The notes under the pieces: model-generated
The model's database searches: none
What the model was told of the DNA's origin: nothing
Seen by the model: the letters and a program-made list of their open reading frames with translations, nothing else
Shown here: piece by piece, positions 8,843 to 17,866 of the stretch
Layout of the letters: every line of letters begins with the position of its first letter
Position numbering within the stretch: position 1 is the first letter of the stretch
Assembly: GCF_024746815.1 (NCBI RefSeq)
Contig: NZ_CP080525.1
Coordinates: 5,016,501-5,080,500 of the forward strand
DNA: 64,000 bases
Source: Mesorhizobium sp. AR07
GTDB taxonomy: Bacteria > Pseudomonadota > Alphaproteobacteria > Rhizobiales > Rhizobiaceae
Direction of reading: 5' to 3'
Position numbers and translations under genes: made by a program

Positions 8843-9627
8843 CAGCGCGCCTCCTTGAGCGAAGGCATGCCGCGCCGGGACCAGGCCTCGACACGGCCGA
8901 TGACGAGATTGGAAAACAGCGACAGCAGCAGATAGAGCACGCCGGCGGCGAAAAAGAAGGTGAAATAAGCTTTGGTGACGCCCGCGGCCTGCCGCGTTGC
9001 CAGCGCCAGTTCATAAAAGCCGACGACCGCCAGCAATGCGGTGTCCTTGGTGGCGATCAGCCAGAGATTGGCGAGGCCCGGTATGGCGAAGGGCAGCATT
9101 GCCGGCAAGGTGATGCGCCGCAGGAGCAGTCCGGGAGACATTCCATAGGCGCGCGCGGCTTCGATCTGGCCCTGCGGAATGGCCAGGATCGCGCCGCGGA
9201 TCACCTCGGTCGAATAGGCGCCCTGGACAAAGCCGAGCACGGCGATACCGGCGGCAAGCCCGCTGATGTCGACGCGCTGATAACCCATTGCCGTCAGCGC
9301 CTGGTTGATCAGGTCGGTTCCGGCATAATAGAGCAGCAGGATCAGCACCAGTTCCGGCACGGCGCGCACGACGGTGGTGTAAACCGCCAGCAGGTCGCGC
9401 ACCACCGGCCCGCCATAGAGCTTGCCGTAGGCGCCGCCGGTGCCGATCAGGAGACCGAGGCACGTGGCGCCCACCGCGATCTCGATCGAATGGAGCAGCC
9501 CGACCAAAAGAGTTCCGCCCCAGCCCGGCGGGTTGGGCGAGAGAAGTTCGATGATGCCGGCCGCCGAGGCCGAAAGGAATGCGTCGATCAGCGTCGCCCC
9601 CGAATTGCTGGCGTCAGCCGCTGTCAA
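8842..9627 (-). CDS. polar amino acid ABC transporter permease (HisQ/OccQ type)
   Basis: The second permease subunit, 261 residues. It shows the RAVPELVLILLLYYAG motif, where PE replaces TP as usual for the HisQ/OccQ partner, and the EAA loop GQIEAARAYGMSPGLLLRRITLP. Several hydrophobic helices span the length. It lies between the binding-protein gene and its partner permease and is expected to form the heterodimeric channel. Confidence 0.92.
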   Translation of the reverse strand: MTAADASNSGATLIDAFLSASAAGIIELLSPNPPGWGGTLLVGLLHSIEIAVGATCLGLLIGTGGAYGKLYGGPVVRDLLAVYTTVVRAVPELVLILLLYYAGTDLINQALTAMGYQRVDISGLAAGIAVLGFVQGAYSTEVIRGAILAIPQGQIEAARAYGMSPGLLLRRITLPAMLPFAIPGLANLWLIATKDTALLAVVGFYELALATRQAAGVTKAYFTFFFAAGVLYLLLSLFSNLVIGRVEAWSRRGMPSLKEAR

Positions 9628-9649
9628 GTGTCGTCAGCGGCTTTGACGA

Positions 9650-9677
9650 AACCGCACGGCGAGATGCCGTGCGGTTT
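9650..9677. terminator. intra-operon hairpin (attenuator/terminator)
   Basis: AACCGCACGGC, a five-base loop and GCCGTGCGGTT form an 11-bp stem between the binding-protein gene and the permease genes. The T run on the minus strand is only TTT, so it probably acts as a partial terminator or mRNA-stabilising stem. Such stems often raise binding protein over permease levels. Confidence 0.6.
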
Positions 9678-9697
9678 TTGCTCATGCATGGACGATG

Positions 9698-10495
9698 TCA
9701 GTTCGACTGTGTCGAGCCGCCGTAAATATCGAAATCGAAGTATTTCTTCGAGATTTCGTCATACTTGCCGTTGGCGCGGATAGCCTTGATGCCGGCGTTG
9801 ATCTTGTTCTTCAGGTCGGTGTCCTCCTTGCGCACGCCGGCGCCGACGCCCGGTCCGAGCACTTCATCGTCTGGAGCCACCATGCCCTTCAGATCGCAGC
9901 AAGCCTTGCCCTGATCCGACTTGAGGAATTCGCCAAGCGCGATGGAATCGGCCTGCACCGCGTCGAGGCGGCCGGCGGCAAGATCGTTGTTGGCTTCGTC
10001 CTGGGTCTGGTATTCCTTGATCTCGGAAGCCGTGGCGCCGAAGTGCTTCTTGGCGTAGACGGCGTGCACGGTCGACACCTGAACGCCGATGACCTTGCCC
10101 TTGAGGTCGGCGGGCGCGGGGCCGAATTTCTGGTCCTTTGGTCCGATGATCGCCGTCGGCGTGTTGTAGTACTTGTCCGAGAAGTCGATCGTCTTCTTGC
10201 GCTCATCGGTGATCGACATCGAGCTGGCGATGAGGTCGATCTTCTTGGTCGTCAGCGCCGGGATGATGCCGTCCCAGGCAACCGGCGTGATGACGCAGTC
10301 GAGTTTCTCCTCGGCGCAGACGGCGTCGATGAAATCGATCTCCCAGCCGACCCACTTGCCCGAGGCATCCGGCGAGGTGAAGGGCGGATAGGGCTCCGCG
10401 GCGACGCCGATCTTGACCGGATCGGCCTTGGCCACGCCCATGGCGGCAACGCCCAGCAGCAACGCTGCGGCGAATGTCTTCAGAACAGTCTTCAT
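9698..10495 (-). CDS. polar amino acid ABC transporter, periplasmic binding protein
   Basis: A 265-residue family-3 solute-binding protein. The N-terminus MKTVLKTFAAALLLGVAAMG ends in a signal-peptidase site near AKA-DPVKIG. Mature-domain features are YPPFTSPDASGKWVGWEIDF and DLIASSMSITDERKKTIDFS, the typical ligand-binding strand for basic or polar amino acids. A C-C pair (KACCDLKG) may form a disulfide. ATG 10495 is chosen because GGGAG precedes it; the longer frame upstream lacks a signal peptide. Confidence 0.93.
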   Translation of the reverse strand: MKTVLKTFAAALLLGVAAMGVAKADPVKIGVAAEPYPPFTSPDASGKWVGWEIDFIDAVCAEEKLDCVITPVAWDGIIPALTTKKIDLIASSMSITDERKKTIDFSDKYYNTPTAIIGPKDQKFGPAPADLKGKVIGVQVSTVHAVYAKKHFGATASEIKEYQTQDEANNDLAAGRLDAVQADSIALGEFLKSDQGKACCDLKGMVAPDDEVLGPGVGAGVRKEDTDLKNKINAGIKAIRANGKYDEISKKYFDFDIYGGSTQSN

Positions 10496-10550
10496 TTTCA
10501 CGACTCCCAGTTTGTTGTTGGTTCCCGGTTTTCTTCCGTCTCGGCCTGTC

Positions 10551-11366
10551 CTAGCCAATGTTGCGGATGAACTGCTTGAGCCTTTCGGATCTGGGCGCGC
10601 CGAAGATCTGCTCCGGCGGTCCTTCTTCCTCGACCAATCCATTGTAGAGATAGACGACATGCGTCGCGACCTCGCGGGCGAACTTCATCTCGTGGGTGAC
10701 CAGCACCATGGTGCGGCCTTCGCGCGCCAGGTCGCCAATCACCTTCAGCACTTCGCCGACCAGCTCGGGATCGAGCGCCGAGGTCGGCTCGTCGAACAGC
10801 ATGACACGAGGATTGATGGCCAGCGCCCGGGCGATCGCGGCGCGCTGCTGCTGGCCGCCCGACAGATAGGCCGGATAGACGTCGCGCTTTTCGGCCAGGC
10901 CGACGCGGGCGAGCAGCTTTTCGGCCTCGCCGATCGCCACATCGCGCTTGACGCCAAGCACATGGACGGGAACCTCGATGACATTCTCGATCAGCGTCAT
11001 GTGGCTCCATAGGTTGAAGTTCTGGAACACCATGCCGAGCTTGGAGCGGATGCGCTCGATCTGCTTGCGGTCGGCCGGAACCGTGTGGCCATGGCTGTCG
11101 GCCTTCAGTTTGATCTCCTCGCCATTGACGCGGATGATGCCGCTGGTCGGGTTTTCCAGGCAGTTGATGCAGCGCAGCAATGTCGATTTGCCCGAGCCTG
11201 AGCCGCCGATGATGGCGATGACCTCGCCGTCGCGCGCCGACAGCGAGACGCCTTTCAGCACATGCAGCTCACCGAACCTCTTGTGCAGGTTCTCGACATG
11301 GATGGCTTCGGCGGCGCCGTCCTGCGCCGTGTGTTTCAGTGCGGGTGCGGCGCCTTGCGCCATCAT
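10551..11366 (-). CDS. polar amino acid ABC transporter ATP-binding protein (HisP/OccP type)
   Basis: A 271-residue ABC ATPase with Walker A GGSGSGKST, Q-loop FQNFNLWSHMT, signature LSGGQQQR and Walker B VMLFDEPTSALDP with the H-loop VTHEM. The 'NLWSHMT' Q-loop context is typical of the histidine/arginine/octopine branch. It is the first gene of the leftward transporter set and starts at ATG 11366, 190 bp from the divergent amidinohydrolase gene, so one control region may serve both. Confidence 0.94.
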   Translation of the reverse strand: MMAQGAAPALKHTAQDGAAEAIHVENLHKRFGELHVLKGVSLSARDGEVIAIIGGSGSGKSTLLRCINCLENPTSGIIRVNGEEIKLKADSHGHTVPADRKQIERIRSKLGMVFQNFNLWSHMTLIENVIEVPVHVLGVKRDVAIGEAEKLLARVGLAEKRDVYPAYLSGGQQQRAAIARALAINPRVMLFDEPTSALDPELVGEVLKVIGDLAREGRTMVLVTHEMKFAREVATHVVYLYNGLVEEEGPPEQIFGAPRSERLKQFIRNIG

Positions 11367-11556
11367 CCCTTCGACGCTCCGTGGAGCGGTCGAGCCCGTC
11401 GCTGCTGGAAGTTTTTACTCATTACCCGTCACTGGACAGAGTTCCCATTCTCAAGATGGACCGTTCCGCTTGCCTCCGTCAACCATGGTTTTTGGACTAT
11501 TGATCACAGCTTGCTGTAGTGGTTAGTGGCGGCAACGGACGTTTCGGGAGAATTGA

Positions 11557-12432
11557 GTGGGCAAATCATACGGGTCGCAGTCCATGGCCGGACCGCTGCA
11601 ACGCGTGCTTATGCGGTCCGCCGCCAGCGCCATGCGTCATGCCAAGGCCTCCGAATGGCATTACGGTCCAGGCTTCGATCCACGCAAAGCCGCGGCCCAG
11701 CACCAGCAGTTGGCGGGGATGGTCGAGGCCGCGGGCGCCGAGATCGAATGGCTGACGGACGCCGATGACGGGCTGGCCGATTCCGTCTTCACCCATGATC
11801 CGTCGCTGATGACCGACCACGGCGCGATCATTCTTGCCATGGGCAAGGCGCTGCGCCGGGCCGAGCCCGGTCTGCACGAGGCCGCCTACATCAGCATGGG
11901 CATTCCCATTCTCGGCCGCATCGATGATCCGGGCCAGGTGGAAGGCGGCGATTGCGTCTGGGTCGACGCGAACACGCTGGCCGTCGGCCGTGGCGTGCGC
12001 ACCAATCAGGACGGCATCCAGCAGCTTTCAAACCTGCTGTCGCCCAAGGGCGTTTCGGTCTTTGGCTTCGATCTGCCGTTGTGGCACGGTGAGGAAGCCT
12101 GCCTGCATCTGATGTCGGTTATCAGCCCGCTGGCCGACGATCTGGCGCTGGTCTACGCGCCCTTGCTGCCGGCCGCCTTCTACCAATTGCTGCGCGCGCG
12201 CGGCATCACGCTGGTCGAGGGCGATGCCGACGAGTTCTTCGCCTCCAACGGGCTGAGCCTCAACGTGCTGCCGACCGCGCCGCGCCAGGTCATCGCCGTC
12301 GCCGGTTTTCCCAAGACCGCTTCTGCCATGCAGGCGGCGGGCTGCGTGGTTTCCACCTTCGAGGCGGATGCGCTCTGCATCGCTTGCGAGGGTGGTCCGA
12401 CCTGCCTGACGCGGCCGGTGCTGCGCCAATGA
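11557..12432 (+). CDS. DDAH/arginine deiminase-family amidinohydrolase
   Basis: A 291-residue enzyme of the guanidine-modifying superfamily (dimethylarginine dimethylaminohydrolase-like). Visible active-site elements are FTHDP at about 79, the EGGD motif (GQVEGGDCVWVD), the His region ACLHLMS and the C-terminal nucleophile in GGPTCLTRP (about C283). These enzymes hydrolyse arginine or N-methylarginine to citrulline plus ammonia or an amine. The start is probably GTG 11557, preceded by CGGGAG; an ATG lies nine codons in. It is coupled to the next gene by an ATGA overlap and is divergent from the ABC transporter, which suggests uptake and breakdown of a guanidino compound. Confidence 0.85.
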   Translation: MGKSYGSQSMAGPLQRVLMRSAASAMRHAKASEWHYGPGFDPRKAAAQHQQLAGMVEAAGAEIEWLTDADDGLADSVFTHDPSLMTDHGAIILAMGKALRRAEPGLHEAAYISMGIPILGRIDDPGQVEGGDCVWVDANTLAVGRGVRTNQDGIQQLSNLLSPKGVSVFGFDLPLWHGEEACLHLMSVISPLADDLALVYAPLLPAAFYQLLRARGITLVEGDADEFFASNGLSLNVLPTAPRQVIAVAGFPKTASAMQAAGCVVSTFEADALCIACEGGPTCLTRPVLRQ

Positions 12433-14018
12433 CCACCATTGGGACGACGGTCGGCGAGGCGCTCATTTCACTGCTCGAGGCCCATGGCGTCGACACGGTC
12501 TTCGGCATTCCCGGCGTGCATACGGTCGAGCTCTACCGCGGGCTGGCGCGCTCCAGGATTCGCCATGTCACGCCGCGCCACGAACAGGGCGCCGGCTTCA
12601 TGGCCGACGGTTATGCGCGCGCCAGCGGCAGGCCGGGCGTCGCCTTCGTCATCACCGGACCGGGGCTCACCAACACCATCACCGCCATGGGACAGGCGCG
12701 CGCCGATTCGGTGCCGATGCTGGTGATCTCAGGCGTCAACGCCATGCCGACGCTGGGCAAGGGCCTGGGCTATCTGCATGAACTGCCCGACCAGCGCGGC
12801 ATGATGGAGAAGGTGGCGCTGTTTTCGCAGCGGGTCACCGAGGCCGGTGAATTGCCCGGCGCGCTGGCGCAGGCCTTCGCCTTGTTTTCATCGGCCCGGC
12901 CCGGTCCGGTGCATATCGAAATCCCGACCGACGTCATGGTCAAGCCGGCAGATGGCATCGTTGCCATGCTGAGCAATGCCGCGCCGCCCGCGCCGGATAG
13001 CGCGGCAATTGCCGGCGCGGCCAAACTCATCGCCGCGGCGCGCCGTCCGCTCATTCTTGCCGGCGGCGGCGCCAAGCGCGCCGAGGCGCCATTGCGGCGT
13101 CTGGCCGAACGACTGGGAGCGCCGGTCGTCCAGACCGCCAATGCGCGCGGCCTCCTGCATGCCCATCCGCTTTGCGTGCCGGCCAGTCCCAGCCTGAAGG
13201 CTGTGCGGGCGCTGATGGCCGAGGCGGATCTGGTCATTGCCGCCGGCACCGAATTCGGCCCGACCGACTATGACGGCTACAGCGATGGCGGTTTCGTCCT
13301 GCCCGCCAACCTGATCCGCATCGATATAGGCGCGGATCAGCTTGCCCGCCGCCCAGCGACGGTTTCGATTCAAGCCGATTGCGCCGAGGCGCTCGAAGCG
13401 CTGCTCCTGGAAATCAGCCATGTCAGGCCAAGCGAAAGCGGCCCATCGCGCGCCGCCGCGACACGGAAAGCGGCTTTTGCCGAGCTCAGTCCGACGCTGC
13501 AGGCGCAGGTGCGCGCCGTCGAGATGATCCGCGACGCGCTGCCGGGTGCGCTCATCGTCGGCGATTCGACGCAGCCGATCTATGCCGCCAACCTCTACTA
13601 CGACCATGACCGCCCCGGCGGCTGGTTCAATGCCGCCACCGGTTTTGGCGCACTCGGCTACGGCCCACCGGCGGCGATCGGCGCCGCCCTTGCTGTGCCT
13701 GGTGCGCCGGTGGTTTGCCTGACCGGCGATGGCGGTTTCCAGTTCACGCTGCCTGAACTGGGCGCGGCGCTCGACGCCCAGGCGCCGGTCATTTTCGTCG
13801 TCTGGAACAATCGTGGCTACCGCGAGATCGAAACCTCGATGCTCGATGTCGGTGTCGAGCCGGTCGGCGTGTCGCCGGCGCCGCCGGATTTCTGTAAGCT
13901 GGCCGAAGCCTATGGCATAGGCGCCGAACGGCTTGCCGATATCGACGCGCTGGCGGACGCGCTGAAACGCGCGCGGGCAACCGGACTGCCGCGCGTCATC
14001 GAAATCACAGTCGACTGA
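12429..14018 (+). CDS. ThDP-dependent decarboxylase, 5-guanidino-2-oxopentanoate type
   Basis: A 529-residue thiamine-diphosphate enzyme with the acetolactate synthase-like three-domain plan. The N-terminal PYR domain has the catalytic Glu in TPRHEQGAGFMADGYAR, and the C-terminal PP domain has the ThDP/Mg motif GDGGFQFTLPELGAAL to WNNRGYREIE. It resembles AruI (5-guanidino-2-oxopentanoate decarboxylase of arginine catabolism) more than acetolactate synthase, since it follows an arginine-type amidinohydrolase and no small regulatory subunit is nearby. The start ATG overlaps the previous stop as ATGA. Substrate assignment is by context. Confidence 0.75.
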   Translation: MTTIGTTVGEALISLLEAHGVDTVFGIPGVHTVELYRGLARSRIRHVTPRHEQGAGFMADGYARASGRPGVAFVITGPGLTNTITAMGQARADSVPMLVISGVNAMPTLGKGLGYLHELPDQRGMMEKVALFSQRVTEAGELPGALAQAFALFSSARPGPVHIEIPTDVMVKPADGIVAMLSNAAPPAPDSAAIAGAAKLIAAARRPLILAGGGAKRAEAPLRRLAERLGAPVVQTANARGLLHAHPLCVPASPSLKAVRALMAEADLVIAAGTEFGPTDYDGYSDGGFVLPANLIRIDIGADQLARRPATVSIQADCAEALEALLLEISHVRPSESGPSRAAATRKAAFAELSPTLQAQVRAVEMIRDALPGALIVGDSTQPIYAANLYYDHDRPGGWFNAATGFGALGYGPPAAIGAALAVPGAPVVCLTGDGGFQFTLPELGAALDAQAPVIFVVWNNRGYREIETSMLDVGVEPVGVSPAPPDFCKLAEAYGIGAERLADIDALADALKRARATGLPRVIEITVD

Positions 14019-14209
14019 GGTGTGGCGGCGCAACCTGCTTCCTGTCTCGGCAGTCATGAATCACGGCTGGCTGCGGCGCGACGCATGCAAAGACGCAACA
14101 TCTGCCATGTCGAGATTTCAGTTGAGTGATCGTGCAAAAGGCGCGACGCTTTGCGTCGGCGCGGCATAAAAAACGACATAATCATAAAAAATGACAGGAG
14201 CTGTCCAGG

Positions 14210-14917
14210 ATGACGGAAACACTTGAAGGCAGGCATATCGTTGTGACCGGTGGGACCGGGGCGCTCGGTGGCGCGGTTGTCGGCAAACTGCTGGATGGCG
14301 GCGCGATCTGTCATGTGCCCAATGCCCATGCCGCCACGCCCACGCATTTCCCCTTCACCGAGCATGACCGCGTCAAGCTGGTCCACAATGTCGATCTCTC
14401 GGACTCCGCCAAGGTAGAGGCCTTTTACCACCAGGTTCCAGGCCTGTGGGGCTCGATCCATTTGGCCGGTGGCTTTGCCATGGCGCCGGTGGAAAAGATC
14501 GAATCCGCGTCCTTTGCCGAGATGATGGACACCAATGCACGCACTGCCTTCCTGTGCTGCCGCGCGGCCGTGCGCTCGATGCTGTCATCGGGCACCGCGG
14601 GCCGCATCGTCAATGTCACCGCGCGCGCCGGGCTCGACCCGCGGCGCGGCGCCGGCATGGTCGCCTACGCCGCCAGCAAGGCGGCGGTGGCGGCAATGAC
14701 GGTGGCGATGGCGGAGGAACTGAAGGCCAAGGGCATCCTGGTCAATGCCGTGGCGCCGTCGACGCTCGACACGCCGGCAAACCGCGCCGACATGCCGGAT
14801 GCAGACTTCGGCAAATGGGTCAGTCTCGAAGCGGCGGCTGAAGCCATCGCCTATCTCGCTTCGCCGGCCAATCAGGCGATGAGCGGCACGCTGGTGCCGC
14901 TTTACGGCCGGGCCTGA
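14210..14917 (+). CDS. SDR family oxidoreductase
   Basis: A 235-residue short-chain dehydrogenase. The cofactor loop TGGTGALGG sits at residues 13-21, HLAGGFAM replaces the usual NNAG, and the YxxxK pair is YAASK. The strand that normally carries the catalytic serine reads IVNVTARAG, so that serine appears to be Thr/Ala. This could mean altered chemistry or a non-catalytic role. AGGAGCTGTCC precedes the ATG. It lies 190 bp after the decarboxylase and before a strong terminator; its substrate is unknown. Confidence 0.82.
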   Translation: MTETLEGRHIVVTGGTGALGGAVVGKLLDGGAICHVPNAHAATPTHFPFTEHDRVKLVHNVDLSDSAKVEAFYHQVPGLWGSIHLAGGFAMAPVEKIESASFAEMMDTNARTAFLCCRAAVRSMLSSGTAGRIVNVTARAGLDPRRGAGMVAYAASKAAVAAMTVAMAEELKAKGILVNAVAPSTLDTPANRADMPDADFGKWVSLEAAAEAIAYLASPANQAMSGTLVPLYGRA

Positions 14918-14957
14918 GCCATCGGTAAAGGTCTTCAGTTTCAGGCGTGAGCCAAAG

Positions 14958-14992
14958 AAAAACCCCGCCGGATCGCTCCGGCGGGGTTTTTA
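14958..14992. terminator. rho-independent terminator, both directions
   Basis: AAAAACCCCGCCGGA, a short loop and TCCGGCGGGGTTTTT form a long GC stem with flanking A and T tracts. It separates the SDR gene from the convergent rpsA and can terminate both. Confidence 0.9.
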
Positions 14993-15032
14993 TGACGGGC
15001 CGCGCGCAAGGCGCACGGCAGGCGGCTGAGGC

Positions 15033-16730
15033 TTAGCTGCCCTGCTTCTTCAGCGCGGCGCCCAGGATATCGCCCAGCGAAGCGCCGGAGTCGGTCGAGC
15101 CGTACTGGGCGACCGCTTCCTTCTCTTCGGCGATTTCCAGCGCCTTGATCGAGACCTGCAGCTTGCGGGTCTTCTTGTCGAAGGCGATGACGCGGGCATC
15201 AACCTTCTGGCCGACGGTGAAGCGCTCGGGGCGCTGCTCGTCGCGGTCACGGCTCAGATCGGAGCGCTTGATGAAGGTCTCGATGCCGCTGTCGACCAGC
15301 CGCACTTCCAGACCGCCATCCTTGACGCCGATGACTTCGCAGGTGACGACCGCGTTCTTGCGCAGTTCGCCGCTCGTCGCTGCTTCGCCGACCGAATCCT
15401 TGGCCAGCTGCTTGATGCCGAGCGAGATGCGCTCCTTGTCGATGTCGACGTCGAGTACCTGCGCCTTGACCATGTCGCCGCGATTGTACTCTTCGATGAC
15501 CTGCTCGCCTGGACGGGTCCAGTCGAGGTCGGAGAGATGGACCATGCCGTCCACGTCGCCTTCGAGGCCGATGAACAGGCCGAACTCGGTCTTGTTCTTG
15601 ACCTCGCCCTCGACCTGGCTGCCGACCGGATGGCTGCTGGCGAAAGCCTGCCACGGGTTCTCGAGCGTCTGCTTGAGGCCGAGCGAGATGCGGCGCTTGG
15701 CCGGATCGACTTCGAGCACCACCACGTCGACTTCCTGGGTCGTCGAAAGGATCTTGCCGGGATGCACGTTCTTCTTCGTCCACGACATTTCCGAAACGTG
15801 GATGAGGCCCTCGATGCCCGGCTCCAGCTCGACGAACGCGCCGTAGTCGGTGATGTTGGTGACGGTGCCCTTGATCTTCTTGCCGATCGGGAACTTGGTG
15901 CCGATCTCGGACCACGGATCGCTCTCGAGCTGCTTCATGCCGAGCGAGATACGGTGGGTTTCCTGGTTGATGCGGATGATCTGCACCTTGACCGTCTGAC
16001 CGATGTTGAGGATTTCGGTCGGATGGTTGACGCGGCGCCATGCCATGTCGGTGACATGCAGCAGGCCGTCGATGCCGCCGAGGTCGACGAACGCACCATA
16101 GTCGGTGATGTTCTTGACGACGCCTTCGACAACCTGGCCTTCTTCGAGGTTCTGCACGATTTCCGAACGCTGTTCGGCGCGGCTCTCCTCGAGCACGGTA
16201 CGGCGCGACACCACGATGTTGCCGCGGCGGCGATCCATCTTGAGGATCTCGAAGGGCTGCGGGTTGTGCATCAGCGGGGAGACGTCGCGGATCGGGCGGA
16301 TATCGACCTGGCTGCGCGGCAGGAAGGCCACGGCGCCGTCGAGGTCGACGGTGAAGCCGCCCTTGACCTGGTTGAAGATGACGCCTTCGACGCGCTCACC
16401 CTTGGTGAACTTCTCTTCGAGGCGGACCCAGCTCTCTTCGCGGCGGGCCTTTTCACGGGAAAGCATCGCTTCGCCAAGCGCGTTCTCGATGCGCTCGACA
16501 TAGACTTCGACCGTATCGCCGACCTTGAGGGTGGTGTCCTTGCCCTTGACGCCGAATTCCTTCAGCGGCACGCGGCCTTCGACCTTCAGGCCGACATCGA
16601 TGATCGCCATGTCTTTTTCAATGGCGGTGATGATGCCCTTGACGACCTGGCCTTCGCCGGAATGGCCGGCGGTAAAAGATTCTTCAAGCAGGCTCGCGAA
16701 ATCGTCGCGAGTGGGATTTGCAGCTGACAT
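15033..16730 (-). CDS. rpsA: 30S ribosomal protein S1
   Basis: A 565-residue protein with six consecutive S1 RNA-binding (OB-fold) domains, for example VKNITDYGAFVDLGGIDGLLH, where each repeat has the YGAFVxL/GLLHVSE pattern. S1 brings mRNA to the 30S subunit. ATG 16730 (MSAANPTRDDFASLL) is chosen because AGGAGAAACA directly precedes it; the frame extends eight codons further. The order aroA, cmk, rpsA is classic for alphaproteobacteria. Confidence 0.97.
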   Translation of the reverse strand: MSAANPTRDDFASLLEESFTAGHSGEGQVVKGIITAIEKDMAIIDVGLKVEGRVPLKEFGVKGKDTTLKVGDTVEVYVERIENALGEAMLSREKARREESWVRLEEKFTKGERVEGVIFNQVKGGFTVDLDGAVAFLPRSQVDIRPIRDVSPLMHNPQPFEILKMDRRRGNIVVSRRTVLEESRAEQRSEIVQNLEEGQVVEGVVKNITDYGAFVDLGGIDGLLHVTDMAWRRVNHPTEILNIGQTVKVQIIRINQETHRISLGMKQLESDPWSEIGTKFPIGKKIKGTVTNITDYGAFVELEPGIEGLIHVSEMSWTKKNVHPGKILSTTQEVDVVVLEVDPAKRRISLGLKQTLENPWQAFASSHPVGSQVEGEVKNKTEFGLFIGLEGDVDGMVHLSDLDWTRPGEQVIEEYNRGDMVKAQVLDVDIDKERISLGIKQLAKDSVGEAATSGELRKNAVVTCEVIGVKDGGLEVRLVDSGIETFIKRSDLSRDRDEQRPERFTVGQKVDARVIAFDKKTRKLQVSIKALEIAEEKEAVAQYGSTDSGASLGDILGAALKKQGS

Positions 16731-16938
16731 TGTTTCTCCTGGAATGCCCCGCATCTGTTGCGGGACGGGCGCCGTGGGTTAGCGTTGCGTTGGCCTGCCG
16801 GCGTTCCGGGCTACAAAAGCCCTGGGCCGCTCTCTAAGCGGCAATTCCGGCGCATGAAGAATGCTGGCAGGCTGGTTCGTGCCCGATATGGGTATTTTCT
16901 TCGCCTCCGACAACGGAAACACGAGGGAAAAACCCGGC

Positions 16939-17589
16939 TCAGGCCTTGTCTCTCTTGGCCAAGGCGTCGTCGATGATCGCCATGGCTGCAAGAAACGCGG
17001 CTTCTATAGCCATTTCGCTGGTATCAAGCAAGTGCGCGTCAGGGGCGGGCTTCAGCGGCGAGTCGGCGCGGCCCATGTCGCGCTCGTCGCGGCGCACGAT
17101 GTCGGCAAGGATTTCGGTGAAATCGGCGGTGCCGCCAATACTCTCGATCTCGGCAAGCCGCCGCCGTGCCCGCACCTCGGCGCTCGCCGTCACATAGAGT
17201 TTAATGTCGGCGTCGGGGCAGACGACAGTGCCGATGTCGCGCCCGTCGAGCACGGCGCCGGGTGGTGCCTTGGCGAAGTCGCGCTGCTTTTCGACCAGGA
17301 TGCGCCGCACGGTCGGATACACCGCGACTTTCGAGGCCGCCTCGCCGACCGCATGCGCCGACAGCACCGCCCGGTCAAGCTTCGTCATATCGACCTGGCG
17401 CGCCGCGGTTTCGGCGGCCGAGACATTGTCGAGCGGCAGCGCGTGCTGGATCAGCGCGTAGGCCACCGCGCGATAGGTGAGGCCGGTGTCAAGCAGGTTC
17501 AGCCGGTAGTGGTCGGCGAGCCGCCGCGCCAGCGTGCCTTTGCCGGCACCGGCCGGGCCGTCGATGGCGATGGTGAAGATTTGTGTCAT
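16939..17589 (-). CDS. cmk: cytidylate kinase
   Basis: A 216-residue (d)CMP kinase with P-loop IDGPAGAGKGTLARRLA at residues 9-25, the NMP-binding segment LDTGLTYRAVAYA, and DGRDIGTVVCPDADIK, the conserved 'GRDIGTVVFP' motif. It phosphorylates CMP/dCMP. It lies between aroA upstream and rpsA downstream, with a 208-bp gap before rpsA that probably holds a separate rpsA promoter and leader. Confidence 0.96.
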   Translation of the reverse strand: MTQIFTIAIDGPAGAGKGTLARRLADHYRLNLLDTGLTYRAVAYALIQHALPLDNVSAAETAARQVDMTKLDRAVLSAHAVGEAASKVAVYPTVRRILVEKQRDFAKAPPGAVLDGRDIGTVVCPDADIKLYVTASAEVRARRRLAEIESIGGTADFTEILADIVRRDERDMGRADSPLKPAPDAHLLDTSEMAIEAAFLAAMAIIDDALAKRDKA

Positions 17590-17651
17590 TGGTAGGCCGC
17601 CATGAGCGGAATCGAAAAGCGCAGCGGTCGAAACAGGGGTAGCGATCCTTC

Positions 17652-17811
17652 GCGCCCCCCTCTGTCCTGCCGGACATCTCCCCCTCGACGGGGGAGATTG
17701 GCAGCTTCAGCGCTGCCCTCAATCCTGCAACGTTTGTAGTTGGCGAAAGCAAACGCGACATCCGATCTCCCCCCTTGTGGGGGAGATGCCCGGAAGGGCA
17801 GAGGGGGGCGC
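17652..17811. repeat. 160-bp palindromic intergenic element (MITE-like)
   Basis: Perfect 13-bp terminal inverted repeats, GCGCCCCCCTCTG at 17652-17664 and CAGAGGGGGGCGC at 17799-17811, bound an element with two internal hairpins built on CTCCCCC/GGGGGAG. There is no ORF inside. The same kind of 'CCCCCCTCTG...CATCTCCCCC' sequence is, from memory, common between Mesorhizobium genes. It separates aroA from cmk. Confidence 0.8.
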
Positions 17812-17866
17812 TGTCCCGCCGACATTCCAGTCGGGCCGCAATCTCCAAGGTCCGCGATTGCCACTG

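Noticed and set aside
9650..9677. Strong operon terminator upstream of the permease genes
   Set aside because: The minus-strand T run is only three bases and permease genes of the same transporter follow; kept as a partial hairpin only.
15537..16727. 396-codon plus-strand frame across rpsA
   Set aside because: Antisense shadow; rpsA has six S1 domains on the minus strand.
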